A DNA stretch of 64,000 nucleotides. Source: Punica granatum. Its lineage: Eukaryota; Streptophyta; Magnoliopsida; Myrtales; Lythraceae. Of this stretch, positions 35,679 to 45,960 are shown piece by piece. The position numbers were made by a program, and so were the translations under genes. Each line of letters starts with the position of its first letter. The first letter of the stretch is position 1. Under the pieces are notes generated by a model that made no database searches, had not been told where the DNA came from, and saw only the letters and a program-made list of their open reading frames with translations. The stretch covers positions 33,233,122-33,297,121 of the forward strand of contig NC_045129.1 in assembly GCF_007655135.1 (NCBI RefSeq), given 5' to 3'.

Positions 35679-38600
35679 ATGGCAGGGAGCACTTCTAGTA
35701 CTTTCTGTTTGCGATCCGTCCTTGATAAGGACAAACTGTCAGGGAATAATTTCCTTGGTTGGTATCGAAACTTGAGAATTGTTCTCACCCAAGAAAAGAA
35801 ACTATATGTCTTAGAGCAACCTCTTCTTGCGCCACCACCTGACGATGCCCCCCAAGCTGAGAAAGATGCTTATAGTAAGCATCATGATGATGCCGTAAAC
35901 GTCGGATGTCTCATGTTAGTCACCATGGACTCGGAGCTTCAGAAGCAACATGAGAACATGAAGGCGTACGATATGATCGTGCATCTCAGGCAGCTCTATC
36001 AAGAGCAGGCCCGACATGAGAGATTCGAGATCTCTAAAGCACTTTTTCAGGCAAGGTTGACTGAGGGTAGCCCGGTGGGTCTTCATGTACTCAAGATGAT
36101 TGGGTACGTCGAGACTCTGGGAAGACTGGGATTTCCTCTGGGTCAAGAGTTGGCCACAGATTTAGTCCTACAGTCGCTGCCCAGCAGTTATAGTCAGTTC
36201 ATCATGAGCTATAATATAAATGACTACAATAAACCATTGCCTGAACTGCTTAACATGTTGAGAACAGCTGAGCATGATATCAGTAAGGGGACGTCTGTTC
36301 TAATGGTCCAGGGGACCAAAAGAAAGGGCAAGGGCAAGAGTAAAGGCCAGAGGGCTAAAGGTGCATCCAAGTATGACTTGGGTGCGTTGAAGCCTAAAGC
36401 CAAGGTGGCAAAGAATGATTACTGCTTCCATTGTGGCAACACTGGACATTGGAAGCGGAATTGTAAGGTATACCTAGAGGAGTTGAAGAAGAAGAAGGGA
36501 AGTGAGACTTCTACTTCAGGTATCCATGTTATAGAGATCAATGTATCTACTACTTCTACATCTTGGGTATTAGATACCGGGTGTGGTGCTCATATTTGTG
36601 GAAATATGCAGGACCTAAAGAACAGTAGATCGTTGGCAAAGGGCGAGGTGGACCTACGAGTTGGAAATGGAGCAAGAGTTGCTACATTAACTGTAGGGAC
36701 TTATCACTTAGTTTTGCCTACTGGGCTAGTATTAGATCTTAACGACTGTTATTATGTACCTGCTATTAGTAGAAACATAATATCTGTTTCTTGTTTGGAC
36801 AAGAAGGGATTTTGTTTCACTATCAAGAACAAGTGTTGTTCTATGTACATGAATGATGTATATTATGGTAGTGCACATTTAAGTAATGGTCTGTATGTTC
36901 TTGATCTAGATACGCCTATTTATAATGTGGAAACCAAACGGCTCAAATCTAATGATTCGAACCCGACTTACCTCTGGCATTGTCGTTTAGGCCATATTAG
37001 CGAGAATCGCATCTCTAGACTCCATAAGGATGGATTACTGGACTCGTTTGATTTAGAATCGATCGAGACATGCGAACCTTGCTTAATGGGGAAAATGACT
37101 AAGGCCCCTTTTACCGGAAAAGGTGAGCGAGCTAGTGATCATCTGGCTCTCATACATACTGATGTATGTGGACCAGTGAACAAGCTTGCTAGAGGTGGGT
37201 ATCTCTACTTCATTACATTTACTGATGATTTCAGTAGATTTGGATATGTGTATTTGATGAAACACAAATCTGAATCCTTTGAAAAGTTCAAAGAATTTAA
37301 GAATGAAGTGGAGAATCAGTTAGGTAAGAGCATTAAAGTTCTTCGATCAGATCGAGGAGGTGAATATTTGAGCTATGAGTTTGCTGACTATCTTAAACAG
37401 TGTGGGATTTTATCTCAACTGACTCCACCTGGAACACCACAGTGGAATGGTGTAGCTGAGAGGAGGAATCGAACTTTATTAGATATGGTTCGATCTTTGA
37501 TGAGTCATGCAAACTTACCTGACTCCTTCTGGGGATATGCTCTACAGACAGCTGCTCTCATATTAAACAATGCTCCGTCGAAATCAGTTGAAAGGACACC
37601 ATATGAGATGTGGTATGGGAAGCGTCCCAAGATGTCTTTTCTAAAAATATGGGGTTGCGAAGCTTATGTGAAGAGATTGTCTTCGGATAAGCTTGGCCCT
37701 AAATCGGACAAATGTTACTTTGTGGGGTATCCTAAGGAAACTCGAGGATACTATTTCTATAATCCCATCGAGGGCAAAGTGTTTGTCGCTCGAACTGCGG
37801 TATTCCTTGAGAAAGAGTTTCTCTTCAAAGGAACTAGTGGGAGGAAATTAGAACTTGGGGAAGTTCTACCACAAAATGACATTGACCAATCGACGGGCGA
37901 TGTTGCAGAACAAGTACCACAAGTTGTTGTGGCACAATCTTCTACACAGGTGACACGGGAGCCTCGTTGGTCTAGTAGGATACGTCATGAGCCCGAGAGA
38001 TATGGATTTCTCGTGACTCAAGACAATGACGTATTGCTCATAGATAATGATGAGCCTACAACCTATGCGGAAGCCGTAATAGGCCCTGACTCTGAGAAAT
38101 GGCTGGAGGCCATGAGATCTGAGATGGAGTCCATGTACACTAACCAAGTATGGACTTTGGTTGATCCACCTGAATGGGCAAAACCCATTGGGTGTAAGTG
38201 GGTCTTCAAGAAGAAGACTGATATGGACGGTAATGTGATTACCTTTAAGGGCCGACTTGTGGCAAAAGGTTTCAAACAAGTTCATGGTGTTAACTATGAC
38301 GAAACTTTTTCCCCGGTGGCTATGCTTAAATCCATAAGGATCTTGCTTGCAATTGCAGCTTATTATGATTATGAGATCTGGCAAATGGATGTCAAAACTG
38401 CTTTCCTGAACGGGAAGCTCCTCGAGGATGTGTATATGACACAACCTGAGGGTTTTGTCGATCCACATAGTGCCGGAAAGGTTTGTAAGCTACAACGGTC
38501 TATTTATGGGCTGAAGCAAGCTTCCAGGAGCTGGAATCTTCGTTTTGATGATGCAATCAAAGAGTTTGGTTTCATTAAGAATGAAGATGAACCCTGTGTT

Positions 38601-38762
38601 TACAAGAAGGTTAGTGGGAGCGTAGTGATCTTCTTGGTGTTGTATGTAGACGACATACTTCTGATCGGAAATGACATTCCTTCCTTACAGTCTGTGAAGA
38701 CTTGGTTGGGAAGGTGTTTCTCTATGAAGGACTTAGGCGAAGCTACCTATCAAGATCTATAG
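35679..38762 (+). CDS. Copia Gag-Pol polyprotein, 5' part (ends early in reverse transcriptase)
   Basis: Start chosen at the ATG in ACCATGGCA (35679); an in-frame ATG at 35667 and a TTG at 35655 lie upstream. In order: Gag (LSGNNFLGWYRNLRIVL), CCHC zinc knuckle CFHCGNTGHWKRNC (36423-36465), aspartic protease with DTGCGAH (from 36573), the HCRLGH...C..C pre-integrase zinc region, the integrase core (HTDVCGP; DRGGEY; WNGVAERRN, giving the D,D,E triad), then reverse transcriptase with YVDD (38643-38654). The frame stops at 38760, right after MKDLGEATYQDL, in a locally scrambled segment where family members continue. About 1027 residues. RNase H is left in a separate frame. Confidence 0.93.
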   Translation: MAGSTSSTFCLRSVLDKDKLSGNNFLGWYRNLRIVLTQEKKLYVLEQPLLAPPPDDAPQAEKDAYSKHHDDAVNVGCLMLVTMDSELQKQHENMKAYDMIVHLRQLYQEQARHERFEISKALFQARLTEGSPVGLHVLKMIGYVETLGRLGFPLGQELATDLVLQSLPSSYSQFIMSYNINDYNKPLPELLNMLRTAEHDISKGTSVLMVQGTKRKGKGKSKGQRAKGASKYDLGALKPKAKVAKNDYCFHCGNTGHWKRNCKVYLEELKKKKGSETSTSGIHVIEINVSTTSTSWVLDTGCGAHICGNMQDLKNSRSLAKGEVDLRVGNGARVATLTVGTYHLVLPTGLVLDLNDCYYVPAISRNIISVSCLDKKGFCFTIKNKCCSMYMNDVYYGSAHLSNGLYVLDLDTPIYNVETKRLKSNDSNPTYLWHCRLGHISENRISRLHKDGLLDSFDLESIETCEPCLMGKMTKAPFTGKGERASDHLALIHTDVCGPVNKLARGGYLYFITFTDDFSRFGYVYLMKHKSESFEKFKEFKNEVENQLGKSIKVLRSDRGGEYLSYEFADYLKQCGILSQLTPPGTPQWNGVAERRNRTLLDMVRSLMSHANLPDSFWGYALQTAALILNNAPSKSVERTPYEMWYGKRPKMSFLKIWGCEAYVKRLSSDKLGPKSDKCYFVGYPKETRGYYFYNPIEGKVFVARTAVFLEKEFLFKGTSGRKLELGEVLPQNDIDQSTGDVAEQVPQVVVAQSSTQVTREPRWSSRIRHEPERYGFLVTQDNDVLLIDNDEPTTYAEAVIGPDSEKWLEAMRSEMESMYTNQVWTLVDPPEWAKPIGCKWVFKKKTDMDGNVITFKGRLVAKGFKQVHGVNYDETFSPVAMLKSIRILLAIAAYYDYEIWQMDVKTAFLNGKLLEDVYMTQPEGFVDPHSAGKVCKLQRSIYGLKQASRSWNLRFDDAIKEFGFIKNEDEPCVYKKVSGSVVIFLVLYVDDILLIGNDIPSLQSVKTWLGRCFSMKDLGEATYQDL

Positions 38763-38849
38763 AGATAGATCTAGGAGACTCAAGATCTATAGAGATAGTG
38801 CATACATAGATAACTGCTTGGCCTAAGTCAGAGTGCATACATAGATAAA
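38763..38849 (+). other. Scrambled reverse transcriptase segment with short duplications
   Basis: AAGATCTATAGAGATAG occurs twice (about 38752 and 38783) and GTGCATACATAGATAA twice (about 38799 and 38832). The arrangement looks like a stretch coding IYRDRSRR...LSQSAYIDK was copied twice in pieces with a small loss, as by template switching. It creates the stop at 38760 and the frame change. Confidence 0.8.
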
Positions 38850-39656
38850 GTGCTTCGGCGTTTTAGCATGCATGATTCTAAGAAAGGGTCGCTGCCTATG
38901 TTACATGGCATAAGCCTTTCGAAGGCTCAGAGTCCTTCTACTCGAGAGGAGAGGGACCGCATGAATAGGATTCCATATGCGTCAGCTATTGGATCCATCA
39001 TGTATGCTATGTTATGCACTCGATCAGATGTCTCGTATGCTTTGAGTATGACGAGTCGATACCAATCAGATCCAGGTGAAAGACACTGGATTGCAGTAAA
39101 GAACATCCTTAAGTACTTACGAAGGACTAAGGAGATGTTTTTGGTATATGGAGGCGAAGAAGAGCTCGTTGTAAGAGGTTACACCGATGCTAGCTTCCAG
39201 ACCGATAAGGACGACAGTAGATCGCAGTCAGGGTATGTGTTCTGCCTGAATGGAGGTGCTGTGAGTTGGAAGAGTTCCAAACAGGAGACAGTAGCCGATT
39301 CTACCACAGAGGCCGAGTATATTGCTGCCTCTAACGCTGCAAAAGAGGCCGTTTGGATCAAGAAGTTCGTGACAGAACTTGTTGTGGTTCCTAGCATCGC
39401 AGACCCAGTGGATCTCTATTGTGACAACAATGGAGCCATTGCGCAACCTAAGGAACCCAGGTCTCACCAGCGATCCAAACATATACTCAGGCGCTTCCAT
39501 CTCATTCGCGAGATCATCGACAGAGGAGATGTGAAGATATGCAGAATACCAACAGATGAGAATCTCGCAGATCCACTTACGAAGCCTCTTGTGCAGCGCA
39601 AGCACGAGGCTCACACTAGATCTATTGGCATAAGACATGTGCCAGATTGGCTCTAG
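38850..39656 (+). pseudogene. Copia Pol, 3' part: end of reverse transcriptase and RNase H
   Basis: The frame is open from about 38808. It starts SQSAYIDKVLRRFSMH, continues through the RT tail (PYASAIGSIMYAMLCTRSDV) and RNase H (GYTDASFQTD, SWKSSKQETVADSTTEAEY, LYCDNNGAIA), and ends HVPDWL. The RNase H acidic residues appear intact. It has no start codon of its own in the intact family and is separated from the upstream frame by the scrambled segment, so it is not translated as part of the polyprotein here. Confidence 0.9.
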
Positions 39657-39658
39657 TG

Positions 39659-39670
39659 CAAGTGGGAGAT
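39659..39670 (+). other. Polypurine tract
   Basis: AAGTGGGAGA-rich stretch immediately before the 3' LTR; primes plus-strand synthesis. Confidence 0.85.
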
Positions 39671-41346
39671 TGTTGGGAATTGGTGTATGCCCTAGAGGCA
39701 ATCTATAATCAGTTTTGTAATATGATATCTATTTCATTATAAAACGAGGCATATCTGTTATTGTGTAGATTGCGCTAAATATGATTTTACACAATAATGT
39801 CCTTGGAATAGTAGGTTCAATAGGCATCAAGTGTGACTTGATTGTGAGATCCTATAATTACTGAACATTATTCCTAAATGTCCATAGTCAAAGTATTATC
39901 GTCAATTAGGACAACGGTAATACGGTTAGACTAGTGTGAGTGTTGATTGATGACCAAATCTCATAGGTCATGGATATGGAGATATCAAATCACACCACAT
40001 GTATACATTAAGAGTAATGTGTATTGGACTGACCCGCCATGAGATTGCTACATGGGTTGTTACGTGACTGTCATTAGCATATCTCAAAGTAACTATAGTG
40101 TAATGGTCCTTTGACTTGAGGTCACCATGGATTCCTACGTGTAATGTCGTATATTTTGATACTGTCAAATGCCACCGTAACTGGTTGGTTATAAAGATAG
40201 TTATTGGGTATGCCACAAAGCATGGAAAAGAATGTGAGTGACCAAGATAGGATTTGTCCCTCCTACGAAACGGGAGCGATATCTCACGGCCACTTGGTGG
40301 TTAAGTCTAAAAGTGTATGCATACCCAAATGAGTCGATATAATGATATCGAGCTCATTTGCTCTGATAGACTTACCCGGTAAATCAAGAAAGAGAGATAT
40401 TAAGCCATACAAGGATGTCATCGACCATGCCTTGGGCTCAATGGAGATATAGAGGACAATGGATTATATTACACGGTAATATAGGTCACGAGGTTCGTCG
40501 AGAAATTGACTTTCCGATTACTTGAGTAACAGTGATGCATTGCTAGATGCCGCTCACTGTTTGTAATATTAAAATAGAGATTTCGATATTACTATCAACG
40601 TAATTGGGAACCTACAGGGTCACACACTACGACTAACTTGACGAGATATTTTGAAACAACAAAATTGTCTAATAAAGATTAGATGATTTATGGTGCGACC
40701 GATTAATCGGATATTTAATGAGATTAAATTTGCCGATTAATTAGACCCGATTTATTAGATTTAATGGTGTGCTAAGTGGTTATTTTTATGGAACCACTTG
40801 GAGCCAATTATAGAAAGAAACATGGGCCAATTGTATGATAACACTTAGCTATACACATGGACTAATTAAATGATGTCACCTAGACTTACACATGTCACTT
40901 GGAGCCTTGATTCTCCTTAATCCCACATCGGTGGGGCTTTGAATTTGTCTTCCCCATATTGCTTATAAAAGGGGCAGCATGCATGTTTAGATATAAGAGA
41001 TATATATACATGTATATGGGTGTACGTGTATAAGTGTAAGGAAATTCAAGTTGAATTGTTCAATTTGAATTAATCCTACTAGTCTAATAAATTTCGGGTG
41101 TCGCATCGGGGTGTTTCTTTCGAGTGTTGGTCGCTAGCACCGCCGATCTCGAAAACTCGTCGACAAAGTCGGTGTGGATACCAGTAGAGGCGTCACGCGT
41201 GGGACGCTCGGTCGACAACTTTAAATATTCCAGGTACGCTTTTATTTACTCTTACTCTTCTAGTAGGTCTTGGAATTAGTTTTACGGGTAAGAAATTTTG
41301 AATTTCTGTTCCTTTTTACGCTTCCGTTAGCCCCGTGGAACTAGCA
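39671..41346 (+). repeat. 3' LTR
   Basis: 1676 bp, offset 6369 from the 5' LTR. Substitutions seen at positions corresponding to 33533, 33801, 34085, 34133, 34835 and 34915 (approximate) of the 5' LTR, four transitions and two transversions; no indels. Confidence 0.97.
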
Positions 41347-41351
41347 AAAGG
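41347..41351. repeat. 5-bp target-site duplication (right)
   Basis: AAAGG right after the 3' LTR, followed by TTGTTCTAATATATCAT, which continues the block B sequence found at 11680 in copy 1. Confidence 0.95.
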
Positions 41352-42827
41352 TTGTTCTAATATATCATATAGTGAAAAAGCAAATCTCTCAAAAAATGAT
41401 TTGACGGTTGGAGTAGATTTTTCAAACTCGTACGTAGCTCTTAATTTCAATTAAGACTCACATTTGTTCTAGTGTATCGCTCCAACCATGTAAGATTTAT
41501 ATTTTGACTACCTAAGCCAACTCGTTATTTTGATATTTTGAAATGTGTATCCATGTGTTATTATTCATGCACGTAACATGTGGAAATATTGAAAAATCGA
41601 AGAAAGTTTGGGTAGAAAAAAATGCATGCAGCAACATTCCTCATCGATTTAGAATCAAGAGATTTTGGATTTAATTTTCATTGTTGAGACTTTTCGCTCT
41701 TTATTTTCCCTTCTAGAGGTCTATCAATTAGGTCGGTAAGCTCCTCTTATAAAATAAAATAAAATAAAATAAAATGAAGATATTGTCTTCTTTTTTTTTT
41801 TTAATCTTTGAGGTATATGTATAGCATGTCTACTATTAATTGGAGAAGAATTTTGGTTTGTTACTTTGATATGAGGCATTCTATAAATAATTAAGGGGGC
41901 ATGTTATTTTGCGTCACGACATCTCAGAATCATTCTATCAATACTTTGATATTGATGTAACTAGGTGTCATCATCCTATCATTCAATTTATGAATCTATT
42001 ATTGATTATTAATTTGGTGACATGCAGATAAAGAATTGATTTTATGTTTTGCACGAACAAGTTCCATAAATATAGCGTGATGGAGACATTCGATATATAT
42101 TTAGGAATCTGCTGGAAGACATCATAAAATCGTCCCCTTAGCTCTTTTAGAAACTCATCTGCAAACGGCCTTACTCACCGCATCATTCCTCGATCTATCA
42201 TGGCGTAAATATGTTTGCACATGTGCATGTTCTTCCTCGCCAGTCGTCTGGACCATGACCAACCACGACCAACCACGACCTAATTCGTGTTTCCAATTTT
42301 CTCTCGTTTTAAATTTCATATTATTTTCCCATTGTGGACAGGGATTAAAAAAAAAAACAGAGAGAGAGCTGCTTTTGTCGTGACAAAATATCGCCCATGC
42401 CTTTCAAATACGCAAAATTATTAAGGCAGGGTCAACCTGTCTCCTTTAGATCAGTTTGTGGTCGGTTTGAAAGGAATGTTATGAAGTGACCCGAGTAGTG
42501 GAGTCTTCAGCCAAAGCGAAAAGGTGGTGTCGGTTTGGTGATCCATCGTGAAAAAACGAGTGATATAGTCCAAAGGTGTTTTTTTTTTTTTTTAGACAAA
42601 AAGGTGAAAATTTATTATGCATCATAAAATCTTTTTCAAGTCAAATTTTCATTTGGGAAGATAGAATTTCGAAACATTTTCTTATTTAGAAGCGTGCTGA
42701 CACATTATAAATATTATTAGGAATTTCGTATAGACAAAAGTTGTGACATAGGTTTTAGAGACATTTATATGTCGCATTTACATGGCCTGGACTGCCCGGA
42801 ACTATAATTCCATCACGTACCAATTAA
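41352..42827. other. End of block B (to 42145) and unique intergenic DNA
   Basis: 41352-42145 continues the duplicated block, with four AAAAT units at about 41754-41774. 42146-42827 is unique and holds the expected 3' flank of the lipase gene. No gene seen. Confidence 0.65.
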
Positions 42828-44396
42828 TCAAAATTCATGAACAACAAGCATGCTACATATACACGGATCGACTGGCTTCTGCGGAAAGACTTGCTCGAGG
42901 TAGCGCGCTGTATCTGGTGGATGGGCATCTATCATCGGCCTCTCGGGCACTACCCACCGGCCGTCTTTGCTCCTGACCATCCCTTTGTTCTCGACCTGCC
43001 ACCAGTTTGGCGGTATGTCATACTTGGTTTTCAGGAAATCGCAGCTCTTATTAACGAGCGCGATGTCCCTTTTGGTTGCCAGATGAAATTTCCATCCCTT
43101 CCCGTGGTAGCCATCGACCAAATGTAAGAGCGCCTCGAGGTTGTGTACGCAAACAGGGTCATTGGTGGGCTTCAGGAACGGCGAATGCCTGTGGTCTAGG
43201 GCGAGCTCCAACCCAACGTGAGCGTAGCTCCATGGAAACGAGATCATGTTCTCTAATTGCCTCTGGAGTTCCGCATTCTTCTCATTCGCGAAGAGACCTG
43301 GTACTGTCGGGACCTTGTCATGCACGTTGATCACCCTGAGCACCTTTATCCCGAGCTCATCGCACCGCTCTTTGAACCTGAGGTTGCCCACTCGAGGGCC
43401 GGATAATGAAAAGACCGTGATCGGGATTCTTCTAGCTGAGTCCCCGTCCTGAACAATGTTCAGTCCCATCTCTGCTATATCATAGGCACTCAATAGTGCA
43501 AGGGCTGCTCCCAGGCTATGACCGGTGATCGTGATGCTGATCTCTTCTCCTCTATAGTATTCGATGAGCCTCCTTATTTCGGCCAATACTTGTTCGCGAG
43601 CCGAGAACGAGCAATACTGGCAACTCTTCTCCTTCTTGGTGTAAAGGTCGTAGAACCCGGCCTCGATCTTGACTGTTGGATCGTCCCTAAAGTGCGCGGG
43701 ATGGAGGATGTCTTTAAGATCGCAGAGCCATTCGAGGTACGTCACGGTGCCTCTCCACGCAATCACGATATCTCGCCTTCCAAGCCGCCTAATCTCCTCC
43801 TCATTGGTCGCGACGGCTATATAGCCCATCCAATTCGCGTGCTTGCTCCACACTTTGCTCAGCCTCGAGTGCTGGAAAAAGTTGGGCAGGTTAATGTTTG
43901 AGGTGGCGTAGAGGTACCGGCTCACCTGATATCCTCGATCCGCCATGCCGAGCTTCTCAAAGAACTGTGCTCCACGGTGCTTGCACGTGCCACAGTATTT
44001 AGAGTGCGGGTCGAAGTCGAAGGAGTCGTAACATGCCTGCGCGAATTCCCCATAGCGGATGATCTCCCGCCGGAGATGGGAGTTCATCGGGTCAAGAAGG
44101 CCATCCCAATTATCAGATCCGTGAATCTGTCTCCACACTTCACATAGGGGGCGTTCATCTTCATGAACAAAGGCGGCAGCGTCGTCGTGGTCCTCTAAGT
44201 TGAGAACACGATCACTAAGGTGAACATATGAGCATTTGATGGGAAGAGATATGGACTTGGATGGAAAGGGTGTGTGCCTAAGAAGTGGGAATTTGATTGT
44301 TGATGAATTTTGATTGTGCTGCCTAGGCAATGGAAATTGGGCTAACGCGGTGCTCTTAGAGTTGATGTTTGGAGAATATAGTAGCATAGAAGCCAT
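42828..44396 (-). CDS. Chloroplast phospholipase A1 / DAD1-like class I lipase (PLA1-I gamma type)
   Basis: Single exon, 522 residues. The ATG at 44396 is chosen because it begins a Ser/Thr/Leu-rich, acid-poor transit peptide (about residues 1-52); the open frame extends 57 codons upstream, but those overlap the likely promoter. The alpha/beta hydrolase lipase-3 domain spans about 205-435: WRGTVTYLEWLCDL, nucleophile in GHSLG (Ser294), Asp360 in NVHDKVP, His418 in VCVHNLEALLH, completing the Ser-Asp-His triad. Length and the PPNWWQVENKGMV / DGRWVVPERP C-terminal text fit plastid PLA1-I gamma enzymes, which release sn-1 acyl chains from plastid glycerolipids and are linked to oxylipin/jasmonate supply. 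No lesion seen. The exact paralogue cannot be fixed. Confidence 0.93.
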   Translation of the reverse strand: MASMLLYSPNINSKSTALAQFPLPRQHNQNSSTIKFPLLRHTPFPSKSISLPIKCSYVHLSDRVLNLEDHDDAAAFVHEDERPLCEVWRQIHGSDNWDGLLDPMNSHLRREIIRYGEFAQACYDSFDFDPHSKYCGTCKHRGAQFFEKLGMADRGYQVSRYLYATSNINLPNFFQHSRLSKVWSKHANWMGYIAVATNEEEIRRLGRRDIVIAWRGTVTYLEWLCDLKDILHPAHFRDDPTVKIEAGFYDLYTKKEKSCQYCSFSAREQVLAEIRRLIEYYRGEEISITITGHSLGAALALLSAYDIAEMGLNIVQDGDSARRIPITVFSLSGPRVGNLRFKERCDELGIKVLRVINVHDKVPTVPGLFANEKNAELQRQLENMISFPWSYAHVGLELALDHRHSPFLKPTNDPVCVHNLEALLHLVDGYHGKGWKFHLATKRDIALVNKSCDFLKTKYDIPPNWWQVENKGMVRSKDGRWVVPERPMIDAHPPDTARYLEQVFPQKPVDPCICSMLVVHEF

Positions 44397-44452
44397 AGGA
44401 GGGTTCGAGAATACTTGATCAGTACGCACAATGGCAATCTGCGTGTGTGTAG

Positions 44453-44460
44453 CTTTATAG
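44453..44460 (-). promoter_or_regulatory. Candidate TATA box of the lipase gene
   Basis: CTATAAAG on the minus strand about 60 bp upstream of the ATG, implying a short 5' UTR of roughly 30 bases. Confidence 0.5.
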
Positions 44461-44880
44461 CGAAAGTAATGTGTAAGTGAAAGTAAAAGGTTGAAATTAA
44501 TTGCGTATTCCACGAAAGGGAATTTATTGTACGAATTGGCTTGCTCAACGGGTAATCTCGCTCCCACTTGGTGTCCGTGTTTTAAATTCAGTTCTTAACT
44601 GTTTAGAGTTTTTGTTATTAGGCGATATTTCCGGAATTTCTATGTCCCACCTTATTGCTCTTTAATTTTCTTGGTTCTTTGGCCCCGTTAACTTTAAAAA
44701 AAAAAAAAGTAAAAAGTTGAAATGAAAATTCACATTTTGGGTAATTTCTAGTTGCTTCTTCCCATTAAAAACTCGAAAAAGAAAATGTCCATTTGCTTTC
44801 TCTGGTTTCTCAGTAAATAGAAGAAGCTACAAACGGAGATTTCATTTATTCATTGGGTTTGAAATGTGGCAGTTTTTTTC

Positions 44881-45390
44881 TCAGTGGCAGTTAGGATAGT
44901 TCTTTTGCCTGCTGACGGTTAAGTATGGACGTTGAACTGGAACCACCCGCCCCGGCGGGTGGTGACCGGCCTTCTGCTGCCTCCGATGACTCTTCTTCTT
45001 TTGGAGAAAGTGGAATGACTCTCTCCAGAAGACGCTTGTCGGACGAAGAAGCGTCCCAAGATGGATGGTTCTCGGATCCCTTTTGAGGGAGAAGCACTGT
45101 TTGGGAAGACTGTGATTCACACCAAGGAAATTCCAAACCCTTCTCAGGGGAGGGTCTATTAAGGCAATCAGATGGCACTGACGTGGAGGTTAATGGGGGA
45201 CTGGCTCCAACCAAACGGTCATATAGGGAAGCTAACTTTTGTGCGGATTGAATATAGGGAAGCTAACTTTTGTGCGGATTGAACGGCGAGAAGGACTCTG
45301 TAGATACCCCTTCGTCTTCATTTCTGTTGGCATCCACCTTTTGCATTAGGATTGCTGCTTTTCGGCGATATTGTTGGACTTCCATACCCC
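44881..45390 (-). pseudogene. Unidentified degraded coding fragment with 31-bp duplication
   Basis: The minus strand reads QSAQKLASLYDRLVGASPPL then Ser/Pro/Glu-rich text to a stop at about 44891 (RQQAKELS). Upstream, another frame reads QQYRRKAAILMQKVDANRNE. The two are separated by a perfect 31-bp tandem duplication that shifts the frame. Composition is much more GC-rich and protein-like than its surroundings. Family not recognised; possibly a gene relic or a retroelement gag remnant. Confidence 0.4.
45221..45282. repeat. Perfect 31-bp tandem duplication
   Basis: The unit starting ATATAGGGAAGCTAACTTTT appears twice without mismatch. Not being a multiple of three, it breaks the minus-strand frame crossing it. 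Confidence 0.97.
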
Positions 45391-45660
45391 GCCTTTATTA
45401 TTCGTAATTTGTTCGCGTGGAAGAATAGAGAAGAGGATTATGCAAGTCTGTCCGTCAGCCTCTTATTTTGTATGTAACGTAAGGAAATATATTATTGGAC
45501 TTTTCTTGATATTGACATCTCTCCTCCATTTTTTATACCTTAGTTCTTACGAGGAATTTGTGAGAGAAAATATTATTGGGACATTATTAGGCATGATTCA
45601 TGTCCGTACGCGACAAATAACATGTATGTAATGCGGATGTATATAGACATATGTACACTA

Positions 45661-45960
45661 TATATTATGCAATTTCTCTCTTGATTTCAGAGTCGCGTAG
45701 TGGCATATTTCGACCTTATTAGGAACATCCGCAGCTAATTCAAACGCTTGAACAAGGGTCCCGAAATCTGCTAGAAATGATAAAATAGATTGATGTTGAG
45801 CGGTTGTTCCCGCTTCGTAAATATCACGATTAATCTCGATTACCTTAGTCGTATATTTTCCTTCGATTGTCGGGAATGAATCGAATATCTGAGCGCGATT
45901 GGAATGTATACCTTCCTTGCCGTCATCCCGTTCCCACCGGCAAAAAAAAAAATAAAGGAG
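45661..45960 (-). pseudogene. Orphan open frame of about 90 codons, no start codon
   Basis: The minus strand is open from about 45960 to a TAG at about 45664 with no Met. The convincing part is about 45664-45930, including NRAQIFDSFPTIEGKYTTKV, INRDIYEAGTTAQHQSILSF and LADFGTLVQAFELAADVPNK. This looks like globular protein, in contrast with its AT-rich surroundings. Family not recognised; a gene relic or an endogenised viral fragment are both possible. Confidence 0.45.

Larger units (their letters stand above)
33302..41346 (+). mobile_element. Ty1/copia LTR retrotransposon, Angela/BARE-like, 8045 bp
   Basis: Complete structure: two 1676-bp LTRs starting TGTTGGGAATT and ending CTAGCA, a 5-bp AAAGG target duplication, an initiator-tRNA-Met primer-binding site, a purine tract, and gag-pol with the copia order (Gag, protease, integrase, reverse transcriptase, RNase H). 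The LTR start (GCCCTAGAGGCAAT) and integrase text are typical of the Angela/BARE lineage. I count six substitutions between the LTRs by eye, so insertion is recent. The coding region is interrupted at 38760-38850 within reverse transcriptase, so this copy is probably non-autonomous. Confidence 0.95.
18976..42145. repeat. Segmental duplication, copy 2
   Basis: This is the direct-orientation partner of bases 1-12456. It is longer because it retains 24892-28812 (5' half of the RETICULATA-RELATED gene plus AT-rich DNA) and carries an 8 kb copia insertion. The right edge is near 42145, where the sequence stops matching 12456. Because a gene spans the piece missing from copy 1, copy 2 is closer to the ancestral arrangement. 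Confidence 0.93.

Noticed and set aside
37866..38468. 200-codon minus-strand frame
   Set aside because: Antisense shadow of the copia integrase/reverse transcriptase region.
43076..43901. Several plus-strand frames over the lipase gene
   Set aside because: Antisense shadows of the single-exon lipase.
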